A stretch of 64,000 nucleotides of DNA from Peptoniphilus_A harei_B (GTDB lineage Bacteria; Bacillota; Clostridia; Tissierellales; Peptoniphilaceae). The notes beneath the pieces were generated by a model. It was not told the origin of the DNA, did not search any database, and was given only the letters and a program-made list of their open reading frames with translations. Numbering within the stretch: position 1 is the first letter of the stretch; every line of letters begins with the position of its first letter. The stretch lies in assembly GCA_032560695.1 (NCBI GenBank), contig JAWGHR010000007.1:1-64000 (forward strand). The letters are read 5' to 3'. Made by a program: the position numbers and the translations under genes. Of the stretch, positions 39,429-48,613 are shown piece after piece.

Positions 39429-41133
39429 AAATAGGCTAAAAAATATTTTTTGGACCCTTTCAGACTTCTATGACTTTGATATTTTTAAATTTTCACTAAA
39501 ACCAGAGGACTCCTATGAGGCTGCTCTTCTTGGTTATGCTGCTAGGTATTTTGATTTCTATGTCCTTGACGACTTCTTCAAGAAGTATGTGAATTCTTTA
39601 AACAACAAAAAAGACTTGTGGGAAATTTCAAAATTAGTTTTGGAAAATATTTTTTCAAAAGAAATGATTTTGGAAAGACCTGGAACCCTTGATTTTAAAA
39701 AGGACCACGACGAAGAAATCTTAAAAAATCTCAACAGGCGAAAAATTATAATGACTACGGAGCTTAAAATTGGCTACATCAGAAAAGAAAGAGGCCAGTA
39801 TCCCAAAGTCCAAAAAATCTTGGAAGAGATGTTAGGAGAAATTTATAATTTTAAGGAAAGAGACACCTTCAAGTATCTTGACTTCCTAAGATATATTTTC
39901 AAAAAATATTTTCACGTAAACAAGGACCTTCCCCATGACACAGAAGAGTCCTATGAAGAATTCAAGAAAGAAGCTAAATCCAATTCTACTTCCAAGAAGA
40001 ATTCTCCCTACCAGAGAAAAAATTTCAAGGACAATACTTTTCTCGAGAGGTACAACATTGAGTCAGCTGAGTTTACATTTTTTAACGACGACTTCAGAGA
40101 CATTAACGTCATAGAAGATGCTCCCGTGAATAAGTTTGGAGACAAAAATATTTACAAGACCCTAGTCAAACGCTATGGGATAGAAAAAATAAAAAGACAC
40201 ACTGCAGATAGGATTGCCCAAGAAATTTCAACAGGCATTCATGAAGATATTAAATTTTTCTTCCCTGTGGGAGAGTTTGAAAATAAATCTTCATATTATG
40301 CTCAGGAAGAGTTGGGAAATTACTCTGACAACTTAAGCTTCTATGAGAATAACAAGCTGCAAAATGCTCGTGCCATTAGAGAGCTAGCTGGGGTTATAAA
40401 AAATTCCCTCTTGAAGGAATCTGAAGATGAGATATTAAAATCAACTTCTGGAAAAGTCATTCCATCAGAAATTTGGAAGACCAGAGAATTAAATGAAGAT
40501 AGGATTTTTGAAAAAATTAACAGGAAGGACTCCAATGAGATTTTTGTAGACATACTCTTAGACTCCTCTGCTTCACAAAATGATAGGAAGGAAATCCTTG
40601 CGACGGAAACTTATATTATTGCTGAAGCCCTGACTTCTTTAAATATAAAAACCAGGGTCTTCTCTTACAACAATTTTTACAATTATCTTGTAATAAAAAA
40701 ATACAGGGACTACAATGACCCAAGGATAAAAAATAAGGACATCTTTAAGTACTCCCCTTCGGGCTCTAACAGAGATGGCCTTGCAATAAAATTTATGCGA
40801 CATCTGGTTTCAAAAAACAGGGACGCAAGAAGATTTTTAATTGTCCTGACTGATGGCCTTCCCTTTGACGAAATCGACATTGGAATAGTTGGTGCATCAA
40901 AGACTCCTGGAGAAAATTACAAGGACGAAGAAGCTGTAATGGATACATCAAAGGAAGTCCTCTTGACAAGGCTTAAGGGAATCAACACCTTTGGAGTCTT
41001 CACTGGCGAAGAAGCAGAAAGCATGAACATCAAAAAGATTTACGGCAACGACTACGCCTATATAACTGACATAGCTCGCTTCCACAAGGTAGTTGGAATA
41101 TTTTTAAAAACTTATGCAAATAAAATAGAGTAG
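39418..41133 (+). CDS. VWA-domain protein partner of the MoxR ATPase
   Basis: A 571-residue protein whose C-terminal third is a von Willebrand A domain with a complete metal-ion site: DSSAS (DxSxS, near residue 382), a threonine/glycine loop around SGSNRDGLA, and LTDGLPFDEID. The N-terminal 370 residues are helical and charged and resemble NorD/CobT-like VWA partners only in layout. The start is TTG 39418 inside the end of the MoxR gene; the ribosome-binding site is weak (AAAGAGCTGA), suggesting translational coupling. The last codons form one arm of a terminator. Confidence 0.82.
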   Translation: MKDENRLKNIFWTLSDFYDFDIFKFSLKPEDSYEAALLGYAARYFDFYVLDDFFKKYVNSLNNKKDLWEISKLVLENIFSKEMILERPGTLDFKKDHDEEILKNLNRRKIIMTTELKIGYIRKERGQYPKVQKILEEMLGEIYNFKERDTFKYLDFLRYIFKKYFHVNKDLPHDTEESYEEFKKEAKSNSTSKKNSPYQRKNFKDNTFLERYNIESAEFTFFNDDFRDINVIEDAPVNKFGDKNIYKTLVKRYGIEKIKRHTADRIAQEISTGIHEDIKFFFPVGEFENKSSYYAQEELGNYSDNLSFYENNKLQNARAIRELAGVIKNSLLKESEDEILKSTSGKVIPSEIWKTRELNEDRIFEKINRKDSNEIFVDILLDSSASQNDRKEILATETYIIAEALTSLNIKTRVFSYNNFYNYLVIKKYRDYNDPRIKNKDIFKYSPSGSNRDGLAIKFMRHLVSKNRDARRFLIVLTDGLPFDEIDIGIVGASKTPGENYKDEEAVMDTSKEVLLTRLKGINTFGVFTGEEAESMNIKKIYGNDYAYITDIARFHKVVGIFLKTYANKIE

Positions 41134-41157
41134 GTTCAAAGAGAAACCTACTCTATT
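41124..41157 (+). terminator. palindromic terminator containing both convergent stop codons
   Basis: AATAGAGTAGGTT (41124-41136) pairs with AACCTACTCTATT (41145-41157) across eight bases. The plus-strand VWA stop TAG (41131-41133) and the minus-strand stop TAG of the small gene (41150-41148) are mirror images within the two arms. T-rich sequence follows on both strands. Confidence 0.88.
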
Positions 41158-41312
41158 TTTAATGCTTTTGTTATATTAAATCCTGCCTTAACTAGGGCTA
41201 TTGAATAAATTAATTTTAACATCAAATCTCCACTTTTTTGAGATCTTGAAAGTAATATTGACGCTAGTGCGAAAATAATAACATTTGATATAATTATTAA
41301 AAATTTTTTCAT
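41148..41312 (-). CDS. 54-residue membrane protein of unknown function
   Basis: Starts MKKFLIIISNVIIFALASIL (one hydrophobic segment), then SRSQKSGDLM, then a second moderately hydrophobic helix, and ends ITKALKIE. AGGTGA lies five to six bases before the ATG at 41312. It starts 30 bases after the aminotransferase stop and probably belongs to that transcript. I recognise no family. Confidence 0.6.
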   Translation of the reverse strand: MKKFLIIISNVIIFALASILLSRSQKSGDLMLKLIYSIALVKAGFNITKALKIE

Positions 41313-41342
41313 TCTTTCACCTGATTATAAAATCATGATTAC

Positions 41343-42524
41343 TTACTTATTTAAAAAATGCTTACAAGCTTTCTCAACCCTATTTAAACCTTCGACTATA
41401 TCATCATAGGAAGATGCGTAGGAAAATCTAACAAAGCCTTCTCCCGCACTTCCGAAAACTGTTCCTGGAACAATTGCAACACATTCTTCATCGAGAAGGT
41501 AGTTGCAAAATTCTTCTGAAGAAACTCCTAGGTCCTTAATGTTAATAAAGGCATAAAAAGCACCATCAGGAGCATTTAAACTAAGTCCTTCAATGGAATT
41601 AACTTTTTCAACAATGTAGTCACGTCTTCTCTTGTATTCCTTAACCATTTTTTCTGAACCTTCATTGCCCTCTTTAAGAGCAGCGATACCTCCATGTTGA
41701 ACAAAGGAAGTTGCACAAGAAGTGTTATGTTGGTGGATAATATTCAAGACTCTAATAAATTCTTCTGGAGCTGCAATATAAGCAAGACGGAAGCCTGTCA
41801 TGGAATAAGTTTTTGAAAAACCATTAATTGTAATAGTTCTTTCCTTCATTCCATCAAGGGATGCCATAGAGATGTGGTCCTTGTTTCCATAGACAATCTT
41901 TTCATAAATTTCGTCAGAAATTACTAGGATGTCTTTTTTCTTTGCAAAGTCAGCAAGCTTTTCCAAAGTTTCAAGTGTGAACATAGATCCAATTGGGTTT
42001 GACGGGTTAATAATTACTATGGCCTTAGTCTTTTCTGTAACAAGGCTTTCAAGTTCATCAAAATCAATTTGGAAGTCATTTTCTTCTGCAAGGCTATATC
42101 TTACAGGTACAGCTCCCATAATGTGGGCTGCGTTAACATAGTTTGGCCAGCATGGGTTTGGTAAAAGGATCTCGTCGCCTTCTTCAAGGATTAGTGAATA
42201 AGAATCGTAAATAGATTCAGTAGCACCTGCTGTTATCAAGACTTCCTTTGCAGTATAGTCTAAATTATTTTCATTTCTAAGTTTTTCAGCCACAGCTTCT
42301 CTTAGAGGCATAATTCCATAATTTGATGTGTAAAAAACATCTCCATTTTCAATGCTCTTTATAGTGGCATCTTTTATTACCTTTGGAGTGTCAAAGTCTG
42401 GTCTGCCTACTTCAAAGTGGTAGATTTTTTTGCCGGCTCTTTCCATCTCAATGGTTTTTTCATTAATCTTCCTAATGCCAGATGGTCCCACCTTGTTAAA
42501 CTTACTACAAATAAAATCTCTCAT
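41343..42524 (-). CDS. class I/II PLP-dependent aminotransferase
   Basis: A 393-residue fold-type I aminotransferase of the aspartate/alanine type. GATESIYDSYSL, NPSNPIGSMF, SDEIYEKIVYG and the PLP lysine in NGFSKTYSMTGFRLAY are all present, and an arginine (VRFSYASSYDDI) near the C-terminus binds the substrate carboxylate. Substrate is unknown, but its position directly after a threonine dehydratase gene (10-base gap) suggests 2-oxobutyrate, pyruvate or related amino/oxo-acid exchange. GGGAGG precedes the ATG. Confidence 0.92.
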   Translation of the reverse strand: MRDFICSKFNKVGPSGIRKINEKTIEMERAGKKIYHFEVGRPDFDTPKVIKDATIKSIENGDVFYTSNYGIMPLREAVAEKLRNENNLDYTAKEVLITAGATESIYDSYSLILEEGDEILLPNPCWPNYVNAAHIMGAVPVRYSLAEENDFQIDFDELESLVTEKTKAIVIINPSNPIGSMFTLETLEKLADFAKKKDILVISDEIYEKIVYGNKDHISMASLDGMKERTITINGFSKTYSMTGFRLAYIAAPEEFIRVLNIIHQHNTSCATSFVQHGGIAALKEGNEGSEKMVKEYKRRRDYIVEKVNSIEGLSLNAPDGAFYAFINIKDLGVSSEEFCNYLLDEECVAIVPGTVFGSAGEGFVRFSYASSYDDIVEGLNRVEKACKHFLNK

Positions 42525-42534
42525 AATTTCCTCC

Positions 42535-43491
42535 CTAAGAATTGATTATTTCTTCAATTGCTCTGCCTTCTACATTGCCACCTGTGATTATTAAAACAAG
42601 TTTATCTCTGTCATCATATTCTATTTTACCTTCTAGAATTGCACCAAGGCCTATTGCAGAAGATGGCTCAACAATTAATTTCTCTTTATTATACAACAAA
42701 TCTAAAGCTTTTTTAATATTTTTATCTTGGCAAGTTACAACATCGTCAACAAGATCTCTTACAAGAGGAAATACATGGTCTCCAGGTTTAACAGAAAGAA
42801 GTCCGTCGGCAAGAGTCTCACCCCTCTTAACTTCACTTGGCTTACCTTCCTTAAGTGATAAAGTGTACCTTGCAACATTTTCTGGTTCAACTCCAATGAC
42901 CTTAGACCATCTTGTCACTCCCTTAGTGTACATGGCAATGCCTGAGATTAGTCCACCTCCACCAATGGGAACAATCATCTTCAAGTGATCCATCTTATTT
43001 AAGACTTCCACTGCAATAGTACCTTGTCCTTCAGAAACATCTAAGTCGTCAAAGGGATGGATGAAAGTCATGCCTTCCCTTTCAGCAATTTCCTTTGCAA
43101 CTTCAAATCTCTTTTCAACAGTTGTGATTTCAATTTCTGCTCCAAGATCTCTTATCATTTGTCTCTTTGTCTCAGTAGAAGTATCTGGCAAGACAATCTT
43201 TGCAGGTATGCCCAAGATTTTTGCACAAGTTGCAATCCCCTTGCCGTGGTTGCCAGAAGAAGCTGTGACAACACCTCTTTTTAATTCTTCATCAGAAAGC
43301 TTCCTGATTTTATTTAATGCTCCTCTAATCTTAAAGGAATTTGTCTTTTGCATATTTTCAAGCTTTGCATATACAGATGTACCAAGCATTTCAGATATAT
43401 AATTAAGTCTTATTAAGGGAGTTTCATAAATGTTGTCCCTAATTCTCTCTCTAGCTTTTATAGTTTCCTTGTATCCGTTTCTATAATCCAT
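42535..43491 (-). CDS. threonine/serine ammonia-lyase (catabolic-type threonine dehydratase)
   Basis: A 318-residue fold-type II PLP enzyme deaminating threonine to 2-oxobutyrate (and serine to pyruvate). The PLP lysine is in KTNSFKIRGALNKI near residue 53, ASSGNHGKG binds the substrate carboxylate, and VPIGGGGLISG holds the cofactor phosphate. There is no C-terminal ACT domain, so it is the short, catabolic form (or a serine racemase-like enzyme). AAGGAGACGAA precedes the ATG; a TTTACA-N17-TATAAT promoter lies upstream. Confidence 0.92.
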   Translation of the reverse strand: MDYRNGYKETIKARERIRDNIYETPLIRLNYISEMLGTSVYAKLENMQKTNSFKIRGALNKIRKLSDEELKRGVVTASSGNHGKGIATCAKILGIPAKIVLPDTSTETKRQMIRDLGAEIEITTVEKRFEVAKEIAEREGMTFIHPFDDLDVSEGQGTIAVEVLNKMDHLKMIVPIGGGGLISGIAMYTKGVTRWSKVIGVEPENVARYTLSLKEGKPSEVKRGETLADGLLSVKPGDHVFPLVRDLVDDVVTCQDKNIKKALDLLYNKEKLIVEPSSAIGLGAILEGKIEYDDRDKLVLIITGGNVEGRAIEEIINS

Positions 43492-43540
43492 TTCGTCTCC
43501 TTTATAAATAAAGATTTAGTATACTATACCCTTTTTTGAT

Positions 43541-43569
43541 ATTATAATATGCTAAAGTGAATTTGTAAA
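43541..43569 (-). promoter_or_regulatory. promoter of the threonine dehydratase operon
   Basis: TTTACA (43569-43564), 17 bases, TATAAT (43546-43541) on the minus strand, about 50 bases before the start. Confidence 0.65.
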
Positions 43570-43632
43570 ATGAATTTGGCTTTTATAAAATAAAAGAATT
43601 TATTTAAGAAAAATTTTTATTCCCCTTATAAT

Positions 43633-43655
43633 AAAAAAGGCCTCCGAAGAGACCT
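43633..43655 (-). terminator. terminator of the glutamate/acyl-amino-acid operon
   Basis: On the minus strand AGGTCTC-TTCG-GAGGCCT is followed by six Ts, just after the last gene of the operon. Confidence 0.85.
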
Positions 43656-43661
43656 AAAAAT

Positions 43662-44849
43662 TTATTTTGAATAATTTTTGTTTAAAAATTTTGTGGCTAT
43701 TTCATACATTAAAGCCGCGCCTCTGTATAAAATATCCTCATTTAGATAAAACCTTTTACTGTGAAGAGGATAGTTTTTTTCGCCTTCTTTACCAATTCCT
43801 ACCCAATAAAAAGCTCCCTTTATCTTTTCAAGATAAAAAGCAAAATCTTCTGCAGTCATGGCTGGTTTTTCTATATCTAATATAGATTCTTTTCCAAAAA
43901 GTTCTGCAACACTTTCTTTTACAACTCCTACAGACTCTTTTTCGTTAATAACTGCTGGATAACCAAATCCATAATTATATTCGCATTTTCCATGATTCAC
44001 TTCGGCAATGGCATTTGCCAAGTTTTCCATATCTTTAGAAATTCTCATCCTATCATCATATGAAAAAGTTCTGCAAGTTCCATCAATTAGGGCTTCTTCT
44101 GCCATAACATTATACCTTGTCCCTGCTATAAATCTTCCAACAGTTAAAACCGCGGAATTCATTGGATCAGTATTTCTAGATATTAATGTTTGCATAGCAT
44201 TTACAAATTGTGAACCCATTACGACAGCATCAACACCTTCGTGAGGCTTAGCCGCATGAGATGACGCTCCTATAAACTTTATTGTAAAATGATCAGAGTT
44301 AGCCATCATAGGTCCTTCTTTTACAGCAATTTTCCCAAACGGAAGATCAGGCCATACGTGGGAACCAAATATTGCATCAACATCATCAAGAAGTCCTGAT
44401 TCTAAAATTTTTGGTGCTCCACCAATTGGAGAAAGTTCTTCTGCTGGTTGAAATACAAGCTTTACCTTGCCTTTTATCTTATCTTTGTTATCATTTAATA
44501 ATTTAGCTGCTCCAAGAAGAAAAGTCATATGAGAGTCATGTCCACATGAGTGCATAACATTTTTATTTTTGGATTTAAAGTCAATATCAGTTTCTTCTTC
44601 CATTTCTAGTGCATCCATATCAGCTCTTAGAGCAACAATTTTACCTGGTTCATTACCTTTTATTTCTGCAACAATTCCATGCCCGCCAACATCACTTCTA
44701 TAAGGAATATTGAATTCATCGAGATATTTCATAATTATCTTTGAAGTCTCAATTTCATTTTGTGAAGTTTCAGCGTTCATATGAAGTTCTCTTCTTATTT
44801 TTATCAAAAGTTTTTGGTTTTCCTTTGATTTGCTTAATATGTTATCCAT
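43662..44849 (-). CDS. M20-family amidohydrolase (hippurate/N-acyl-amino-acid hydrolase type)
   Basis: A 395-residue metal-dependent hydrolase that removes acyl groups from amino acids. ALRADMDALEM, VMHSCGHDSHMTFLLGAA, VFQPAEELSPIGGAP and the C-terminal MTAEDFAFYLE supply the metal ligands of the M20D subgroup. ATG 44849 begins one base after the stop of the upstream amidohydrolase gene, so translation is coupled; the longer frame to 44906 overlaps that gene. It is the last gene of the operon. Confidence 0.92.
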   Translation of the reverse strand: MDNILSKSKENQKLLIKIRRELHMNAETSQNEIETSKIIMKYLDEFNIPYRSDVGGHGIVAEIKGNEPGKIVALRADMDALEMEEETDIDFKSKNKNVMHSCGHDSHMTFLLGAAKLLNDNKDKIKGKVKLVFQPAEELSPIGGAPKILESGLLDDVDAIFGSHVWPDLPFGKIAVKEGPMMANSDHFTIKFIGASSHAAKPHEGVDAVVMGSQFVNAMQTLISRNTDPMNSAVLTVGRFIAGTRYNVMAEEALIDGTCRTFSYDDRMRISKDMENLANAIAEVNHGKCEYNYGFGYPAVINEKESVGVVKESVAELFGKESILDIEKPAMTAEDFAFYLEKIKGAFYWVGIGKEGEKNYPLHSKRFYLNEDILYRGAALMYEIATKFLNKNYSK

Positions 44850-44850
44850 T

Positions 44851-46251
44851 TCAGTCCATCCTTGGTTTAGATCCGTCAGGAATAGGAGATATAAATTTTT
44901 CTCCACGAATTTTTATAAATTCTTCACGAGCTTTCTCTATTAGTTCAGGGTTTTCAATGAAGCTGATCGCTGCCCTTGCCATTACATCAGATGACTTAAT
45001 CATTCCCTTCATTGCAATTGAAGATTTCCCTTGAGCAACCTCTTGCCAAGAGTGTCCTGCTGTTCCTATAGCGTAGCAAGCTGTTATTATTTGAGATGTT
45101 GGTACAACATTAGAACAATCGCCTACATCAGAGGATCCCATCATTATTCCATCTGAATGTTTGTAATCCAAAATTTTATCATACAAAATATTTTCTTTTA
45201 AATAATCTAGTTCTGCATTTTTATCTTCTGAAAATCCTATTGTAGTTTCACTTTCAATGTTTTCTTCTGGAAAAGTATCTCTAAATTGCTTAGCATACTC
45301 TATTTCTTCATCTGTAAATTCCATTGGCCCCTCTTCCAAGAAAGCCTTGTAAAGCTCTTCTTCAATTACAGAATTTGGAATTACATTAGAACAAGCCTTG
45401 TCAAAAATAATTTCTGGCTCAGTTTCAGTCATTAGACCTGCGCCCTCAACTATTTTTGCAAATCTCTCATAAAGTCTATTTACATGTTCAGTATCCTTTG
45501 ACCTCAACAAATATATTCCTTCTGCATAAGGTTGAACAACATTTGGAGATGCAGAACCAGGATCTATTATTGAGTAGTGAATTCTTTCAAAGTCCTGCAT
45601 GTGTTCTCTCAAAAATTGCACTCCAATATTCACGAGTTCCAGACCATCGAGAGCCGATCTTCCTAGGTGTGGTGCTCCTGCAGCATGTGCTCCCTTTCCT
45701 TTGAATCTCACATAAACTTGCTTGTTTGCTTGAAGTGAGCCTGTTAAAACTGCGTTTCCATTAAATGGATGCCAAGTTATTGCAATATCTAAATCATCAA
45801 AGCAACCTGCTTTAGCCATAAAAGCTTTTCCACTTCCGCCTTCTTCTGCTGGACATCCAAAATAAACTACTTTGCCATTAAGATTATTTTCAACAATATA
45901 ATCTTTAAGTTTAAGAGTTGCACCAATAGATGCCGCTCCCAAGAGGTGGTGACCACAACCATGACCACATTCTCCCTTAACTTTTTCTTTCCTCTCAGCT
46001 AAATCTTCCACTTGTGAAAGTCCGGAAAGAGCATCAAATTCTCCTAAGAAACCAATAGTGGTTCCATCAGAATCTCCGTATTCTGCACTAAAAGCTGTCG
46101 GAAGATTTGCTAAATTTTCATTAATTTTGAAACCATGTTTCTTTAAAATTTCTTTTTGAGCTTCAACGGATTTATATTCCTTCCACTTAATTTCCGCATA
46201 TCCCCAAATATCTTTTGCAAGTTCTATAAGTTCATCATTATATCTATCCAT
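44851..46251 (-). CDS. AbgB-like M20 amidohydrolase (aminobenzoyl-glutamate/N-acyl-glutamate hydrolase type)
   Basis: A 466-residue M20 peptidase-fold enzyme with FLGEFDALSGLSQ, GHGCGHHLLGAAS (metal site), GCPAEEGGSGKAFM and GAHAAGAPHLGRSALDGLEL. This matches the AbgB group, which hydrolyses p-aminobenzoyl-glutamate and related acyl amino acids. ATG 46251 follows AAGGAG; the frame extends to 46287 only by entering the upstream gene. It lies between a glutamate symporter and a second M20 hydrolase. Confidence 0.9.
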   Translation of the reverse strand: MDRYNDELIELAKDIWGYAEIKWKEYKSVEAQKEILKKHGFKINENLANLPTAFSAEYGDSDGTTIGFLGEFDALSGLSQVEDLAERKEKVKGECGHGCGHHLLGAASIGATLKLKDYIVENNLNGKVVYFGCPAEEGGSGKAFMAKAGCFDDLDIAITWHPFNGNAVLTGSLQANKQVYVRFKGKGAHAAGAPHLGRSALDGLELVNIGVQFLREHMQDFERIHYSIIDPGSASPNVVQPYAEGIYLLRSKDTEHVNRLYERFAKIVEGAGLMTETEPEIIFDKACSNVIPNSVIEEELYKAFLEEGPMEFTDEEIEYAKQFRDTFPEENIESETTIGFSEDKNAELDYLKENILYDKILDYKHSDGIMMGSSDVGDCSNVVPTSQIITACYAIGTAGHSWQEVAQGKSSIAMKGMIKSSDVMARAAISFIENPELIEKAREEFIKIRGEKFISPIPDGSKPRMD

Positions 46252-46283
46252 ATCATTCTCCTTAAAATTTATTTTTTGATATC

Positions 46284-47654
46284 TCAATCTTTTAAAAGAA
46301 TCTTAGATGAAATAATTGTTGCAATTATTCCAAACACTGTAAGACCACTAGTTAATATAAACGCTGTTCCTGGTCCATTTGTCAATATGATATTTAAAAT
46401 TATCGGCATGATAGCAAATGTTACAGCTGATATTATTGAGAAGGAAATTGAATAATTTCCAAGAGCAGTACTTTCTGAATCAGGATCACAAATTTTTAGA
46501 AGTAAAAGTCCAGTTAAAAACACACCAGAGCTCATTCCTAAAGTGGCAATCATATGCTCAAACCAATCTACTTTTAAATATCTCTTACATAAGAATAAAA
46601 GTATTGCAACCGTTCCAATAAATCCTAATATTACCATTACCATTATAGGAACAAAGTAAGTAAATACAGTTTTTAAAGGAAGTGATGCAACAGCACCGAT
46701 TACAGCAAACTCTGTAAGTGATCCTGTGATTTTTCCCTTCACATTAGAGTCTATCAAGAAATCTAACTTTAATTTCCTGATTATTCCCCATATAGCAAAC
46801 ATTACAATGATTCCATATGCCCAAACAGAAATAGATTTAAGTCCTGGAATATTATATTTTTTAGAAATAGCAAGTATTCCATAGGCAATTAAACAACCCA
46901 AAAATATTATTGCAGAATGGAAAGTTACAGTATCCATTGATGCAGATTTTGTTGTTTCTCTACCAAGAGAACCTTGTTTACTTATATCTCTTTGATATCC
47001 AATCTTAACATCTCGAGGGATATCCCCTGGTTCTTTAAGAACTGAAGTTTCGCCTTTTCTTGCAGCCCAGTTAATGAGAACCATACCTATTAGGATTCCT
47101 CCAACTAGACCAAATGTAGCCATAGTTACTGCAACACCTTGCGCTGTTTCCCAATATGGAATATTAAGTTCACTTAGCATATTTCCAAGTATACCCGCAG
47201 TACCATGTCCTCCAGTATACCCTATACAAAGTTCCCAACCGAAAGTATCATACAAATCTTGACCCATTGATCTAAATAACTCGTTTGTACCAAAACCAAT
47301 AGCATTTTGAAGATAATAAGCTGCGAACATAATAAAAAATAGTGGAACTGCTGGTTTAAATTTATTCATCGCATTTTTTCCACCTAAATCAAGTCCAAGC
47401 GGAGTAGCTGTAACCACTGGTACAATTAAAATACCAGGTATTAACGACCAAATTTTAATCCATTCTTCTGGAATTGGAAGGACTCCAAATCCTATAGGTC
47501 CAAGTAGCAACAATATGAAACCTCCTATTACGCTCGCTGGTATGAAAGTTTCTTGAAAAGCTTTAATTTTTGCTCTCATAAAAAATCCTATTAGTAAAAA
47601 TAGTGCTAAAAAGCAAACACTTTGAAATAAAGTAGTTAGCATTGCGCCTGTCAT
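46284..47654 (-). CDS. GltS-family sodium/glutamate symporter
   Basis: A 456-residue transporter of the ESS (glutamate:sodium symporter) family with about 10-12 membrane segments. The two re-entrant hairpin regions appear as CIGYTGGHGTAGILGNML and the corresponding second-half ATLGMSSGVFLTGLLLLKICDP. Substrate is glutamate or a close analogue. The ribosome-binding site (GAGAGATGA) is weak. It follows glutaminase in the operon. Confidence 0.88.
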   Translation of the reverse strand: MTGAMLTTLFQSVCFLALFLLIGFFMRAKIKAFQETFIPASVIGGFILLLLGPIGFGVLPIPEEWIKIWSLIPGILIVPVVTATPLGLDLGGKNAMNKFKPAVPLFFIMFAAYYLQNAIGFGTNELFRSMGQDLYDTFGWELCIGYTGGHGTAGILGNMLSELNIPYWETAQGVAVTMATFGLVGGILIGMVLINWAARKGETSVLKEPGDIPRDVKIGYQRDISKQGSLGRETTKSASMDTVTFHSAIIFLGCLIAYGILAISKKYNIPGLKSISVWAYGIIVMFAIWGIIRKLKLDFLIDSNVKGKITGSLTEFAVIGAVASLPLKTVFTYFVPIMVMVILGFIGTVAILLFLCKRYLKVDWFEHMIATLGMSSGVFLTGLLLLKICDPDSESTALGNYSISFSIISAVTFAIMPIILNIILTNGPGTAFILTSGLTVFGIIATIISSKILLKD

Positions 47655-47694
47655 ATAATCATCTCTCTTTCTTAATTATTTTATAAATCTCGAT

Positions 47695-48612
47695 TTAATA
47701 ATAACCCAATTTTAGTTCTTTAGAAATCATTTCTAACATCTTTACTCCAGCTACTGAATTCCCTGAACTATCCAGACCTGGACAGAATGTACATAGACCA
47801 ATATCTTTATTAGTAGTGGCCATTATACCTCCACCAACACCGCTTTTAGCTGGAATTCCAATATTTATAGCAAAATCTCCCGAATAGTCATAAGTACCGC
47901 AAATTGACATAAGAGTCCTTAAAATTCTAGCATGTTCTTCGTCTATTACTCTTTTACCATCTATTCCTATTCCATTCCTAGAAATAATAGATGCTAAAAT
48001 AGCTAAATCTTTTGTGTTAACCATGAGGCAACATGCTAAATTGTAAATATAAAGAACGTCCTCTATCTTTGTTTCTTTATCAATACTGCCATGCTTTTTT
48101 AATATATAAGTGAGAGCTAAATTATTATCTCCACCTTTACCGGCTATTTTAAATAACTCTCTAGCATAATCAATATCTTCATTATCTGTTAAAATTTTTG
48201 CCTTTTCAAAAAGAACATCTATTGATTTTTCTTTAAATTTTTTGAAAATTAAATAAGAAGACATTATTGCCCCTGAATTTATAAAAGGATTTACTGGCTT
48301 TCCGTTTTCCATTTCCAAGTCTAAAATTGAATCATAGGGTTTTGAAGAACCTTTAAATCCAATATATTTTTTTATTTCTTCTATTTCATAATTTTCAAGC
48401 ACGATTTCGAAAAGTATTACTTTTACAATGGACATTATTGCAAATTTTTCTCGAGATTTTCCTGCTTCATAAACAGTTCCATTTTTATCAATAATACACA
48501 CTCCTAAAGCAGTCTTATCTGCATCTTTTAAAATTGGAATGTAATCAACTAGTTTGCCTTGATCTACAAAATCTTTTCCATATTCTATTACTGAATTTAA
48601 AAAATTATCCAT
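47695..48612 (-). CDS. glsA: glutaminase
   Basis: Hydrolyses glutamine to glutamate and ammonia. The beta-lactamase-like fold has the SxxK catalytic pair in FAIMSIVKVILFE near residue 62, INSGAIMSSYL with the asparagine and serine, and GIPAKSGVGGGIM (Ser/Gly loop) near the C-terminus, as in GlsA. Length (305) is standard. It begins one base after the stop of the upstream membrane-protein gene, with GAAGGAAG as its site, inside an operon with a glutamate symporter. Confidence 0.93.
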   Translation of the reverse strand: MDNFLNSVIEYGKDFVDQGKLVDYIPILKDADKTALGVCIIDKNGTVYEAGKSREKFAIMSIVKVILFEIVLENYEIEEIKKYIGFKGSSKPYDSILDLEMENGKPVNPFINSGAIMSSYLIFKKFKEKSIDVLFEKAKILTDNEDIDYARELFKIAGKGGDNNLALTYILKKHGSIDKETKIEDVLYIYNLACCLMVNTKDLAILASIISRNGIGIDGKRVIDEEHARILRTLMSICGTYDYSGDFAINIGIPAKSGVGGGIMATTNKDIGLCTFCPGLDSSGNSVAGVKMLEMISKELKLGYY

Positions 48613-48613
48613 A

